A DNA stretch of 21,586 nucleotides from JAKOQB01 sp050258235 (GTDB lineage: Bacteria; Pseudomonadota; Gammaproteobacteria; Burkholderiales; Burkholderiaceae_F), in assembly GCA_050258235.1 (NCBI GenBank), contig JBLMYK010000339.1:1-21586 (forward strand). Reading direction: 5' to 3'. Under the pieces are notes generated by a model. The model searched no databases and was not told where the DNA came from. It saw only the letters and a program-made list of their open reading frames with translations. Both the position numbers and the translations under genes were made by a program. Shown here in pieces: positions 1-8,132 of this stretch (its first letter is position 1; the number at the start of each line of letters is the position of its first letter).

Positions 1-3000
1 GCCGGCCGATCGCGAGCGCGACGCAAAGGTCGGCCTGCTGCTCGACGCGGCGCGCCAATGCGTGGCAGGCTTCGAGCAGCTGTTCCGCGACACCTGGGAC
101 CTGCGCAAACGTGCGAAGAAGCTCTTCGGCCGCGTCACCCGCGCCGACAACGTGTGCTTCGACGCGTTCGCACGGGTATCCCACGTGACCGACGCGACCG
201 ACTGGCGCGTCGAGTATCCGTTCGTGGTGCTGACTCCCGACAGCGAGGACGAAGTACCCGCGCTGGTGCGTGCGTGCATCGAACTGGGGCTCACGATCAT
301 CCCGCGCGGCGGTGGGACCGGGTACACGGGCTCGGCCGTGCCGCTCACCGCGCTGTCGGCGGTGATCAATACCGAGAAGCTGGAGACGCTTGGAGACATC
401 GATACCCGCGAGCTGCCCGGCGTCGCCGAGAAGCGCGCCACGATCTTCTCCGGTGCCGGCGTGGTGACGCGACGCGTGGCGGACGCGGCTGAGCACGCTG
501 GGCTGGTGTTCGCGGTCGACCCGACGTCGGCCGACTCGTCCTGCGTCGGCGGCAACATCGCGATGAACGCCGGCGGCAAGAAGGCCGTGCTGTGGGGCAC
601 CGCGCTCGACAACCTCGTGTGGTGGCGCATGGTCGACCCAGAGGGCAACTGGCTCGAGGTCACGCGAGTCGAGCACAACCTCGGCAGGATCCACGACGCG
701 CCGGTGGCGAAGTTCGACCTCGTGTGGAAGGACGGCCGCCAGCCAGCGGAGCGCGCGAAGGAATTGCGGCGCGAGCGGCTCGAGATCGAGGGTCGCCGCT
801 TCCGCAAGGTCGGACTGGGCAAGGACGTCACCGACAAGTTCCTCGGCGGCCTGCCCGGCGTGCAGAAGGAAGGCTGCGACGGAATCATCACGTCAGCGCG
901 CTGGCTGCTGCACCGGATGCCGAAGCACATGCGGACCGTCTGCCTCGAGTTCTTCGGCAACGCGCGCGACGCGGTTCCTTCAATCGTCGAGATCAAGAAC
1001 CTGCTCGCCGGCAAGCCGGATGGGGTCCTGCTCGCGGGGCTGGAGCACCTCGACGAACGCTACCTGCGCGCGGTCGGCTACACGACCAAGTCCAAGCGCG
1101 GCGTGCTGCCGAAGATGGTGCTGGTCGGCGACATCGTCGGCGACGACGACGCAACGGTGGCGCGCGCGACGAGCGAGGTCGTTCGCATTGCCAATGCGCG
1201 CGCCGGCGAAGGATTCATCGCGGCGAGCGCCGAGGCGCGTCGGAAGTTCTGGCTCGACCGCGCCAAGACGGCCGCGATCGCGCGCCACACCAACGCGTTC
1301 AAGCTCAACGAGGATGTGGTGATCCCGCTCGAGCGGATGGGCGACTACACCAACGCGATCGAGCGGATCAACATCGAACTGTCGATCCGCAACAAGCTCG
1401 AACTGCTGGACGGGATCGGGTCCTACCTCGACACCGAGATCCACCTCGGCAAGACCGGCGACGTCGAGTTCGACCGCCTGCCGCGCGAGGAGATCATCGG
1501 CGACCGCCTCGAGCAGGCGCGCGAACTGATCGCCTACGTGCGCGAGCGCTGGCAGTACCTGCTCGATCACTTCGACACTCCGGTCGCGGACGCGGTGCCG
1601 CAGCTGGCCGCGCTCGGCATCACCCACGTGGCGAGCCCTCCCGGGAGCGCACGCGCGCCGCTGCTGATCGACCTGCTGCAGGAACGCACGATCCGCGTGT
1701 CGTGGAAGTCCGAAGTGCGGTCCACACTCGAGCGGATCTTCTCCGGCGCGGCGTTCGCGCCGGTGCTGGCGGACTGCGAGGCGATCCACCAGCGCGTGCT
1801 GACCGGCCGCGTGTTCGTCGCGCTGCACATGCACGCCGGCGACGGCAACGTGCACACCAACATCCCGGTCAACTCGGACAACTACGCGATGCTGCACACC
1901 GCGCACGCGACGGTGGCGCGCATCATGCAGATCGCGCGCGAACTGAACGGGGTGATCTCGGGCGAGCACGGCATCGGCATCACCAAGCTCGAGTTCCTGC
2001 GCGACGAGGAAACGCGCGAGTTCCGCGCCTACAAGCACCGCGTCGATCCCGAAGGCCGCTTCAACAAGGGCAAGCTGCTGCCCGGCGCCACGCTGGACAA
2101 CGCCTACACGCCGAGCTTCGGCCTGATGGGGCACGAGTCGCTGATCATGCAGCAGTCCGACATCAACTCGATCTCGGACGCGATCAAGGACTGTCTGCGC
2201 TGCGGCAAGTGCAAGCCGGTGTGCGCCACCCACGTGCCGCGCGCCAACCTGCTCTACAGCCCGCGCAACAAGATCCTGGCGACTTCGCTCTTGATCGAGG
2301 CGTTCCTGTACGAAGAGCAGACGCGGCGCGGCGTGTCGATCAAGCACTGGGACGAGTTTTCCGACGTCGCCGACCACTGCACGGTCTGCCACAAGTGTGT
2401 CACACCCTGCCCGGTCGACATCGACTTCGGCGACGTGACGATGGCGATGCGCGATCTGCTGCGGCGGATGGGCAAGAAGCGCTTCAATCCCGGCTCGGCC
2501 GCGACAATGTTCTTCCTGAACGCGACGAGCCCGGAGACGATCAAGCTCGCGCGCAAGCTGATGATCGAATGGGGCTACCGCGCGCAGCGGCTCGGCCACC
2601 GCGTCTTCCGGCTCGCCGCGCGCGCGCAGACGCGGCAGCCGCCGGCGTCGACCGGCAAGCCGCCGCTGAAGGCGCAGGTGATCCACTTCGTCAACAAGAA
2701 GATGCCGGGCAATCTGCCCAGCAAGACCGCGCGTGCGCTGCTCGACATCGAGGATGCGCGCTTCGTTCCGATCATCCGTGATCCGCAGAAGGCCGCTGCC
2801 GACGCGGAGGCCGTCTTCTACTTTCCCGGCTGCGGCTCGGAGCGCCTGTTCTCGCAGGTCGGCCTGGCCACGCAGGCGATGCTGTGGCACGTGGGCGTGC
2901 AGTGCGTGCTGCCGCCGGGCTACCTGTGCTGCGGCTACCCGCAGCGCGGCAGCGGCCAGTTCGACCGCGCCGAAAAGATCATCACCGACAACCGGGTGCT

Positions 3001-3604
3001 GTTCCACCGCGTCGCCAACACGCTCAATTACCTCGACATCAAGACCGTCGTGGTGTCCTGCGGGACCTGCTACGACCAGCTTGCCGGCTACAAGTTCGAG
3101 GAGATCTTCCCGGGGTGCCGCATCGTCGACATCCACGAGTACCTGCTCGAGAAGGGCGTGAAGCTCGAGGGCGTGAGCGGCGTGCGCTACATGTATCACG
3201 ACCCCTGCCATTCGCCGATGAAGCAGCAGGATCCGTTGCGAACGGTCAATGCGCTGATCGCGACCGCGGATCACACGCGCATCGAGAAGAGCGACCGCTG
3301 CTGTGGTGAAAGCGGCTCGCTCGCGCTCGCGCGGCCGGACATCTCGACCCAGGTCCGATTCCGCAAGGAAGAGGAGGTCCGCAAAGGCGCGGATCGCCTG
3401 CGCGCCGGCGGCTTCGGCGGCGAGGTCAAGGTGCTGACCTCGTGCCCGAGCTGCCTGCAGGGGATCGCGCGCTACAGCGACGACGCCGGCATCGATGCCG
3501 ACTACATCGTGATCGAGATTGCGCGCCGCCTGCTCGGCGAAAACTGGCTGCCCGAGTACGTCGCCAAGGCGAACGCGGGCGGAGTCGAGCGCGTGCTCGT
3601 CTAG
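1..3604 (+). CDS. FAD-linked oxidase / 4Fe-4S / CCG-domain oxidoreductase (DUF3683-type), 5' truncated
   Basis: The reading frame is open from base 2, so the gene starts left of the window; the GTG at 62 and ATG at 58 are internal or out of frame. About 1,200 codons are visible. Counting from base 62, the chain holds a PCMH-type FAD-binding domain (residues ~50-190, with PRGGGTGYTG near 81), a FAD-oxidase C-terminal domain (HMHAGDGNVHTN near 589, GEHGIGI near 634), two ferredoxin-like 4Fe-4S motifs (CLRCGKCKPVC near 709, CTVCHKCVTPCP near 772), and two cysteine-rich CCG domains (FPGCGSE ~921, CCGYP ~956, CGTC ~1000, HDPCH ~1046, CCGESG ~1080, CPSC ~1128). This joins a GlcD-type flavoprotein to a GlcF/HdrD-type electron-transfer module in one polypeptide. 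Such proteins oxidise 2-hydroxy acids such as lactate or glycolate. The substrate here is unknown. From memory it matches the large betaproteobacterial proteins labelled DUF3683. It is likely cytoplasmic or peripheral to the membrane. Confidence 0.9.
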   Translation, partial: PADRERDAKVGLLLDAARQCVAGFEQLFRDTWDLRKRAKKLFGRVTRADNVCFDAFARVSHVTDATDWRVEYPFVVLTPDSEDEVPALVRACIELGLTIIPRGGGTGYTGSAVPLTALSAVINTEKLETLGDIDTRELPGVAEKRATIFSGAGVVTRRVADAAEHAGLVFAVDPTSADSSCVGGNIAMNAGGKKAVLWGTALDNLVWWRMVDPEGNWLEVTRVEHNLGRIHDAPVAKFDLVWKDGRQPAERAKELRRERLEIEGRRFRKVGLGKDVTDKFLGGLPGVQKEGCDGIITSARWLLHRMPKHMRTVCLEFFGNARDAVPSIVEIKNLLAGKPDGVLLAGLEHLDERYLRAVGYTTKSKRGVLPKMVLVGDIVGDDDATVARATSEVVRIANARAGEGFIAASAEARRKFWLDRAKTAAIARHTNAFKLNEDVVIPLERMGDYTNAIERINIELSIRNKLELLDGIGSYLDTEIHLGKTGDVEFDRLPREEIIGDRLEQARELIAYVRERWQYLLDHFDTPVADAVPQLAALGITHVASPPGSARAPLLIDLLQERTIRVSWKSEVRSTLERIFSGAAFAPVLADCEAIHQRVLTGRVFVALHMHAGDGNVHTNIPVNSDNYAMLHTAHATVARIMQIARELNGVISGEHGIGITKLEFLRDEETREFRAYKHRVDPEGRFNKGKLLPGATLDNAYTPSFGLMGHESLIMQQSDINSISDAIKDCLRCGKCKPVCATHVPRANLLYSPRNKILATSLLIEAFLYEEQTRRGVSIKHWDEFSDVADHCTVCHKCVTPCPVDIDFGDVTMAMRDLLRRMGKKRFNPGSAATMFFLNATSPETIKLARKLMIEWGYRAQRLGHRVFRLAARAQTRQPPASTGKPPLKAQVIHFVNKKMPGNLPSKTARALLDIEDARFVPIIRDPQKAAADAEAVFYFPGCGSERLFSQVGLATQAMLWHVGVQCVLPPGYLCCGYPQRGSGQFDRAEKIITDNRVLFHRVANTLNYLDIKTVVVSCGTCYDQLAGYKFEEIFPGCRIVDIHEYLLEKGVKLEGVSGVRYMYHDPCHSPMKQQDPLRTVNALIATADHTRIEKSDRCCGESGSLALARPDISTQVRFRKEEEVRKGADRLRAGGFGGEVKVLTSCPSCLQGIARYSDDAGIDADYIVIEIARRLLGENWLPEYVAKANAGGVERVLV

Positions 3605-3632
3605 CAGCGCGGATGCATCCGACCTGAAAGCC

Positions 3633-4064
3633 ATGCAGACGCCTGACTGCGAGCTTTGCCACGACGACGGCGGTGCCGTCGTATTGCGCAACTCCGAACT
3701 GCGCATCGTGCTGGTCGAGGATCCCGATTACCCCGGCTTCGCGCGTGTGATCTGGAATGCGCACGTGCGGGAGATGTCGGATCTGGCGCCGCCGCAGATC
3801 GCGCGCCTGATGGCGGCCGTGCTGGCGGTCGAGGATGCGCAGCGCGCGGTGCTGAAACCGCTGAAGGTGAACCTGGCGAGCCTGGGCAACATGACGCCGC
3901 ACCTGCACTGGCACGTGATCGCGCGCTTCGCCGACGATGCGCACTTTCCGGGGCCGATCTGGAGCGAGCGCAAGCGCAACTCCGATCCCGTCGCGCTGGC
4001 AGCGCGACGCGCGCTGCTGCCTGCGCTCACGGCGGAAATTCGGGCGCGCGTGAAAGAATCGTGA
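3633..4064 (+). CDS. HIT family protein (histidine-triad nucleotide hydrolase)
   Basis: A 143-residue protein with the histidine triad HLHWHV near residues 90-95, preceded by NLASLGNMTP; this is the nucleotide-binding and catalytic signature of HIT hydrolases. An N-terminal CELC pair recalls the CxxC seen in many bacterial HIT proteins. Members hydrolyse nucleoside phosphoramidates or dinucleotides; the true substrate here is not visible. I chose the ATG at 3633 because the residues before it, back to 3519, lie inside the oxidoreductase gene and do not look like a HIT protein. It starts 28 bp after that gene, so co-transcription is likely. The stop codon is followed at once by a heptamer-repeat region. 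Confidence 0.88.
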   Translation: MQTPDCELCHDDGGAVVLRNSELRIVLVEDPDYPGFARVIWNAHVREMSDLAPPQIARLMAAVLAVEDAQRAVLKPLKVNLASLGNMTPHLHWHVIARFADDAHFPGPIWSERKRNSDPVALAARRALLPALTAEIRARVKES

Positions 4065-4153
4065 TTCGTTGTCGGTTGTCGGTTGTCGGTTCGCCGTAGC
4101 CGGCCGCGGAACGCGAAACGAACAACGAGCAACTGAGAGCGAACAACCGCAGT
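4064..4153. repeat. Degenerate 7-bp repeat region with dyad symmetry
   Basis: The whole gap between the convergent HIT and SPOR genes can be read in 7-bp steps. On the left are three exact GTCGGTT copies (4071-4091), preceded by ATTCGTT (4064-4070). On the right, in phase from 4105 to 4153, are CGCGGAA, CGCGAAA, CGAACAA, CGAGCAA, CTGAGAG, CGAACAA and CCGCAGT. The two sides are roughly complementary: 4082-4094 pairs with 4113-4126 with one bulge and one mismatch. The element could act as a two-way terminator between the convergent genes. That role is inferred; the periodicity is read directly. Confidence 0.7.
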
Positions 4154-4840
4154 CTATTCCGCGCACGGCGCAAACCGCGTCGCCCCGAACTCCTTCTGCA
4201 GGGCCGTGAGCTGCTGCATCACTCCCGGGTCGGCCGGTTTGATCCGGAAGCGCGTCATCGTGGCGCCTCCCGAAGCGCGCGTCGACACCCGCACGCCGCT
4301 GATGCCGCGCCGCTGCAGATCGGCCTGGTGCTTCAGCGCGAGATCCTGGTCCTTGAACTGACCGAGCGAAATGCCGTTGCGCAACGGTCCCGGCTCGTCG
4401 ATTACCAGCAGATCGCGCACGCCGCGGCTGCGCAGATCGTCGGCGACACGCTCGGCCTCGTCGCGCGTTGCCAGCGGCGGCACGTACACCATGTACCAGC
4501 CCGGCACGCTCACGTCGGTTGTCGTCAGGCGCGTGCCGAGCTCGAAGGCGTCGAGCCGCTGGCGTACACGCGGCGCCACCTCGGCCGCGAAATCACCGAA
4601 CTCGACGCAGGCCACTGCACTTTCGTCGCCCGGCGCAGCGGCGCCGGTGCCGGCGCCGCCGCCGTGTTCGCGCATTCGGCGCAGGTCGGCGTCGGTCAGC
4701 AGGCGGATCGCCTGCGGCTCGATCTGTTGCGCAATCCGGGATGGCTCGCGGCCGGCAGTCGACCACTCCCCGAGCCAGCCGCGCTGGTACGCGAACACCA
4801 CCAGGTTGAGAAGCAGCAGGAACAGGAGCAGCGCGCGCAT
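4154..4840 (-). CDS. SPOR-domain-like single-pass membrane protein
   Basis: A 228-residue protein. It opens with a hydrophobic segment (residues ~3-18, RALLLFLLLLNLVVFAY) that should anchor it in the inner membrane or serve as an uncleaved signal. A variable stretch follows, with a Gly/Ala-rich patch near residues 60-72, then a C-terminal region from ~residue 80. That region contains GWYMVYVPPLATRDEAERV and GISLGQFKDQDLALKHQ, which fit a divergent SPOR (peptidoglycan-binding) fold. It follows coaX by 6 bp and is the third gene of birA-coaX-SPOR, an order I recall from Burkholderiales. SPOR domains bind denuded glycan strands at the division site, so a periplasmic cell-wall role is plausible but inferred. 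Confidence 0.78.
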   Translation of the reverse strand: MRALLLFLLLLNLVVFAYQRGWLGEWSTAGREPSRIAQQIEPQAIRLLTDADLRRMREHGGGAGTGAAAPGDESAVACVEFGDFAAEVAPRVRQRLDAFELGTRLTTTDVSVPGWYMVYVPPLATRDEAERVADDLRSRGVRDLLVIDEPGPLRNGISLGQFKDQDLALKHQADLQRRGISGVRVSTRASGGATMTRFRIKPADPGVMQQLTALQKEFGATRFAPCAE

Positions 4841-4846
4841 CGCGGT

Positions 4847-5644
4847 TCAGCGCAAGGTCGCCAATGCTTGCCCACGGGCACGGATCAACACGCCGCGCAG
4901 CACGAGGTCGCTCTCGCGTCGCACGGAGACCAGCCCCGCATCGAACGCCAGCCGCGACTGCAGCGCGGGAGCGTTGCCGCCGTCGAGCAGAAGCAGCACC
5001 GGCCCTGCCTCCGCGGCGAAGCGGCGCACGCGCCGCTCAATCAGGCCGAGCTGGCATTCCAGCACTCCGGTCGTGATCGCATCGTCGGTGTTGTCCGGCC
5101 GTGCGACGAATTCGCCGTCGGCCTGTGGCAGCTGCGCGGTGCGCCGCGCCAGGCTGTCGAGCATCAGCCGCACGCCCGGCGCGATGACGCCGCCGACGAA
5201 GTCGCCGCTTGCGGTCACGCAGTCGACCGTGGTCGCGGTGCCCGCATTGACGACCACCAGCGCACGCTCCGGATAAGCCGCGCGCGCGGCGAGCAGCGCG
5301 TGCCAGCGGTCCGCGCCGAGCTGCAGCGGGTTGCGATATCCATTTCGCAAGCGCAGTTCCGGCGTCGCGAAGTCGGCCTGCGATTCGAGCCAGGCCACCG
5401 GCACGCCGCATGCCGCGCGCGCCGCCGCATCGACCGCCTGCGCGACGTCGCGGTCGGCCACGCTGCAGCCGAAGGCAGCGTCGACCGCGGAGACGACGCG
5501 CCGCTTCAGTTCGGCGGTCAGCACTTGCGGCAGGTCGGACGATCTCGACAATGTGCCGCCGATGGTCGACAACCGGGAGCCGTCCGGTTCGCCCAGCGCC
5601 CATTTGAGCGCCGAATTGCCGGCATCGAACAGCAGCCAGGTCAT
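4847..5644 (-). CDS. coaX: Type III pantothenate kinase
   Basis: Phosphorylates pantothenate to 4'-phosphopantothenate, the first step of CoA synthesis, in the cytoplasm. The 265 residues carry the ASKHA-type signatures of CoaX: an N-terminal phosphate loop DAGNSALKWA (7-16; the family usually has DxGNT), GADRW (110-114, with the likely catalytic Asp112), NAGTATTVD (133-141) and GGVIAPG (151-157). Length is typical. Its ATG lies within the last codons of birA (ATGA overlap, 5641-5644), so the two are translationally coupled. Type III kinases are known to resist feedback by CoA and to need a monovalent cation. Confidence 0.95.
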   Translation of the reverse strand: MTWLLFDAGNSALKWALGEPDGSRLSTIGGTLSRSSDLPQVLTAELKRRVVSAVDAAFGCSVADRDVAQAVDAAARAACGVPVAWLESQADFATPELRLRNGYRNPLQLGADRWHALLAARAAYPERALVVVNAGTATTVDCVTASGDFVGGVIAPGVRLMLDSLARRTAQLPQADGEFVARPDNTDDAITTGVLECQLGLIERRVRRFAAEAGPVLLLLDGGNAPALQSRLAFDAGLVSVRRESDLVLRGVLIRARGQALATLR

Positions 5645-6513
5645 GGCTTCGCGCCCGCGACGCGCAGCGATGATTCACCGCTGGAGAAAGCGCGCAGTCC
5701 GACGCTCGTCTGCAGCAGCAGCCGCCCCTCGCCGTCCACGCCCAACGCGCGGCCGCGCGCGGCCACGCTGCCCTGTTCGAGTATGTCGACCTCGGCGCCG
5801 GAGTGGGCAAACCAGCGCATGTAGCGCGGCTGCAGCGGCACGAAGCCGTCGCGCTCATGCGCGCGCACGACCTCGAGCAGCGCAAGCGCCAGCCGCGCAA
5901 TTCGCGCTTCGCGCGTCGCGGCCAGGCGCGCCAGATCGATCCGCTCGTCGAGCGTGGCGATCGGCTGCGCTGCCGACGCGCGCATCGCCGCGTCGGCCCA
6001 CAGATTGATGCCGATGCCGACGACCAGGGTGCGGCCTCCCGCGCCGTCCTGCGCCAGTTCGCACAGGATGCCGGCCAGCTTGCGGTCGTCGAGCAGCACG
6101 TCGTTCGGCCACTTCAGCCTGGCATCGACGGCGTCGGCGTGCAGCGTCTCGGCGACCGCGACGCCGCATGCCAGCGTGACCGCGGCAGGCGCATGCGGCG
6201 ATGCGCGCAGCGGAATCGCGAGCGAAAACAGCAGCGCCGCACCTGCGCTGGTGTGCCAGCGCCGCCCATGCCGTCCGCGTCCCGCCGACTGCACCAGCGT
6301 CGCGCGCAACCGCGGCTGCGCCGGCTGCAGGTCGCGCGCGGATACCAGCAGATCCGTGCTGGTGGAACCGGTCTCGCGCACTGCCTCGACGTCGATCGGC
6401 TCGGCCGCCGACGCCAGCCCCTGCGCGATCAACTCGCGATCCAGCGGACGCATGAATGCGGAAGGCGCGCCCGCCCCGGCGACCTGGCTGATCGATTCTG
6501 GCAAGACACTCAT
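5641..6513 (-). CDS. birA: Biotin--[acetyl-CoA-carboxylase] ligase, without an N-terminal repressor domain
   Basis: Activates biotin with ATP and transfers it to the biotin carboxyl carrier protein of acetyl-CoA carboxylase. With the ATG at 6513 the protein has 290 residues. It shows the biotinyl-5'-AMP loop GRGRHGRRW (78-86), KWPNDVLL (134-141) with the conserved Lys145 in RKLAGIL, and GIGIN further on, then the small C-terminal domain. Only about 40 residues precede the catalytic domain, too few for the winged-helix repressor domain of E. coli BirA, so this appears to be a ligase only. Start choice is open: GTG at 6546 or ATG at 6453 are also in frame, and none has a clear ribosome binding site. 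Overlaps coaX by 4 nt. Confidence 0.93.
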   Translation of the reverse strand: MSVLPESISQVAGAGAPSAFMRPLDRELIAQGLASAAEPIDVEAVRETGSTSTDLLVSARDLQPAQPRLRATLVQSAGRGRHGRRWHTSAGAALLFSLAIPLRASPHAPAAVTLACGVAVAETLHADAVDARLKWPNDVLLDDRKLAGILCELAQDGAGGRTLVVGIGINLWADAAMRASAAQPIATLDERIDLARLAATREARIARLALALLEVVRAHERDGFVPLQPRYMRWFAHSGAEVDILEQGSVAARGRALGVDGEGRLLLQTSVGLRAFSSGESSLRVAGAKP

Positions 6514-6630
6514 CGGTGCGACGACACTGGCACGGGACCACGACACGGACGCGGCGCGATCACTTTAGCATCGGCACGCACACACGGCGGTTGGCTTGCT
6601 GCCGCCCGCAAGCGCGCCGACAATCGGCCC

Positions 6631-7773
6631 GTGTCCAGCAGTACATCCGACGATCCCGCGTGGACGCGCCGCGCCTCGCCGCTGGCGCGTGCCCTCTTCA
6701 CCGCCTACCTGCTGCTGGTCATCTATGCCAGCCTGTCGCCGTGGTCCGGCTGGCGCAGCATCGGGGTCGGACCGTTGGCCTTCCTCACCGCGCCGCTGCC
6801 GCGCTACATCACGACCTTCGACATCGTCGTCAATATGCTCGGCTACCTGCCGCTCGGTGCGCTCGCCGTGCTGGCGCTGCATCCGCGGTTGCGCGGCGCG
6901 GGCGCGGTCGCGCTCGCGACCTTCGGCTGCGTCCTGGTGTCGGGCACGATGGAGGCGCTGCAGACCTTCCTGCCGGCACGCATTTCCTCGTCGATCGATC
7001 TGGCGACCAACAGCGCCGGCGCACTGCTCGGTGCGCTGCTCGCCGCGCCGAATGCATCGAGCCTGATCGATCGCGGCCGGCTCGCGCAACTGCGCGCTCG
7101 CTGGTTCCGCCGCGACGCGACCGTGCCGTTGACGCTGGTCGCGCTGTGGCCGATCGCGCAACTGCATCCGGGCCCGATGCTGTTCGGCAACGGCGAGATG
7201 CGCGAACTGCTGCAATGGATCCTCGAACCCTTCGGCGGCTTGCCCACGTGGTCGGGCCCCGATCGGTTCGGGCCGGCGGAATTCATCCTCGACGAGGCGA
7301 TGGTCTGCGCGGCGGGACTGCTCGCGGCGGGCCTGTCGCTGGCGGCGATCATGCAGGCGTTTGCGCCACGCGTGCCCTTGTTGCTCGCCCTGGCTGCGGC
7401 GGCGCTTGGCGCAAAGTCGCTCGCGCTGGGGGTGGAGTTCGGTGCCGAACGCGCGTTTGCCTGGTCCACGCCCGGTGCGATCGGTGGCCTGGTCATCGGC
7501 ATCCTTGCGCTGCTGGTGGGCAGCGCCGGGCGACCACGTGCCATCGCAAGACTTGCGCTGCTGTCGACGCTGGCAACGCTGGTGCTCGTCAACCTGACGC
7601 CCGAGAATCCCTATCACGCGCACTGGCTCCAGCAATGGCATCCCGGACGACTGCTGCATGCGGCCGCCGCAGCCGAGTGGCTGGCGACCGCCTGGCCATA
7701 TGCGATGCTGATCTGGCTGGCGACGGCGGCATTCAGCGCGCGCCTGCCGAACGGGCGGCCGACGGTCTCTTAG
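6631..7773 (+). CDS. VanZ family polytopic membrane protein
   Basis: A 380-residue hydrophobic protein with roughly eight to ten membrane segments. The N-terminal third has the VanZ pattern: an Asp and Asn ahead of a Pro-Leu-Gly turn (DIVVNMLGYLPLGALAVL), then MEALQTFLPARISSSIDLATN followed by a small-residue helix. VanZ was named for teicoplanin resistance, but most chromosomal members have no proven function, so no resistance should be inferred. I chose the GTG at 6631 because the frame upstream, although open to 5803, lies antisense to birA and reads as Arg-rich nonsense. It is divergent from birA, with 117 bp between the chosen starts. It is followed after 29 bp by the ferredoxin gene. 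Confidence 0.82.
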   Translation: MSSSTSDDPAWTRRASPLARALFTAYLLLVIYASLSPWSGWRSIGVGPLAFLTAPLPRYITTFDIVVNMLGYLPLGALAVLALHPRLRGAGAVALATFGCVLVSGTMEALQTFLPARISSSIDLATNSAGALLGALLAAPNASSLIDRGRLAQLRARWFRRDATVPLTLVALWPIAQLHPGPMLFGNGEMRELLQWILEPFGGLPTWSGPDRFGPAEFILDEAMVCAAGLLAAGLSLAAIMQAFAPRVPLLLALAAAALGAKSLALGVEFGAERAFAWSTPGAIGGLVIGILALLVGSAGRPRAIARLALLSTLATLVLVNLTPENPYHAHWLQQWHPGRLLHAAAAAEWLATAWPYAMLIWLATAAFSARLPNGRPTVS

Positions 7774-7802
7774 ACTGGCGGCATTGGCTTGCGGACCAGG
7801 AA

Positions 7803-8111
7803 ATGAGCTACTACCAGCACCACGTGTTCTTCTGCCTGAACCAGCGCGAAGACGGCCGGCCATGCTGTGCCAATCACGACGCCGCGGCGATGCAGGCATA
7901 TGCAAAGGACCGCATCAAGGCGCTCGGCGCAAGCGGCAAGGGAAGGATCCGCGTCAACAAGTCGGGCTGCCTCGACCGATGCGACGAGGGACCGTGCGTG
8001 GTCGTCTATCCGGAGGGAGTCTGGTACACGTACGTCGACCGGCACGACATCGACGAGATCATCGAGTCGCACCTGATGCGCGGCAAGATCGTCGAGCGGC
8101 TGAAGCTTTGA
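7803..8111 (+). CDS. Thioredoxin-like [2Fe-2S] ferredoxin
   Basis: A 102-residue protein with cysteines at 11, 21, 22, 56, 60 and 65. The spacing of Cys11, Cys21/22, Cys56 and Cys60, with GCLDRCDEGPCVVVYPEG after the third, fits the thioredoxin-fold [2Fe-2S] ferredoxins (Shethna/FdI-like, related to NuoE). These act as small cytoplasmic electron carriers; the partner here is unknown. The ATG at 7803 has a CAGGA element just upstream. The gene sits between a VanZ-like gene and an alpha/beta hydrolase (21-bp gap) on the same strand, so the three may be one transcript. Confidence 0.88.
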   Translation: MSYYQHHVFFCLNQREDGRPCCANHDAAAMQAYAKDRIKALGASGKGRIRVNKSGCLDRCDEGPCVVVYPEGVWYTYVDRHDIDEIIESHLMRGKIVERLKL

Positions 8112-8132
8112 ACACCGCCCCGACCGCTGTCC

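Noticed and set aside
980..3706. Long open frame on the minus strand (908 codons) antisense to the FAD/Fe-S oxidoreductase
   Set aside because: It is a GC-driven shadow: the translation is rich in Arg, Ala, Val, Asp and His with no family motif, while the sense strand has clear FAD and Fe-S motifs.
4064..4153. The heptamer region as a small CRISPR array
   Set aside because: The units are 7 bp with no spacers, far from CRISPR repeat length, and there are no cas genes.
4328..5824. Plus-strand open frame (498 codons) across the SPOR, coaX and birA genes
   Set aside because: It spans three recognised minus-strand genes and lacks any recognisable motif.
6631..7773. Reading the VanZ-like gene as a glycopeptide-resistance determinant
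   Set aside because: No vanA/H/X/Y/S/R-type genes are nearby, and VanZ-domain proteins are common chromosomal membrane proteins of unknown role.
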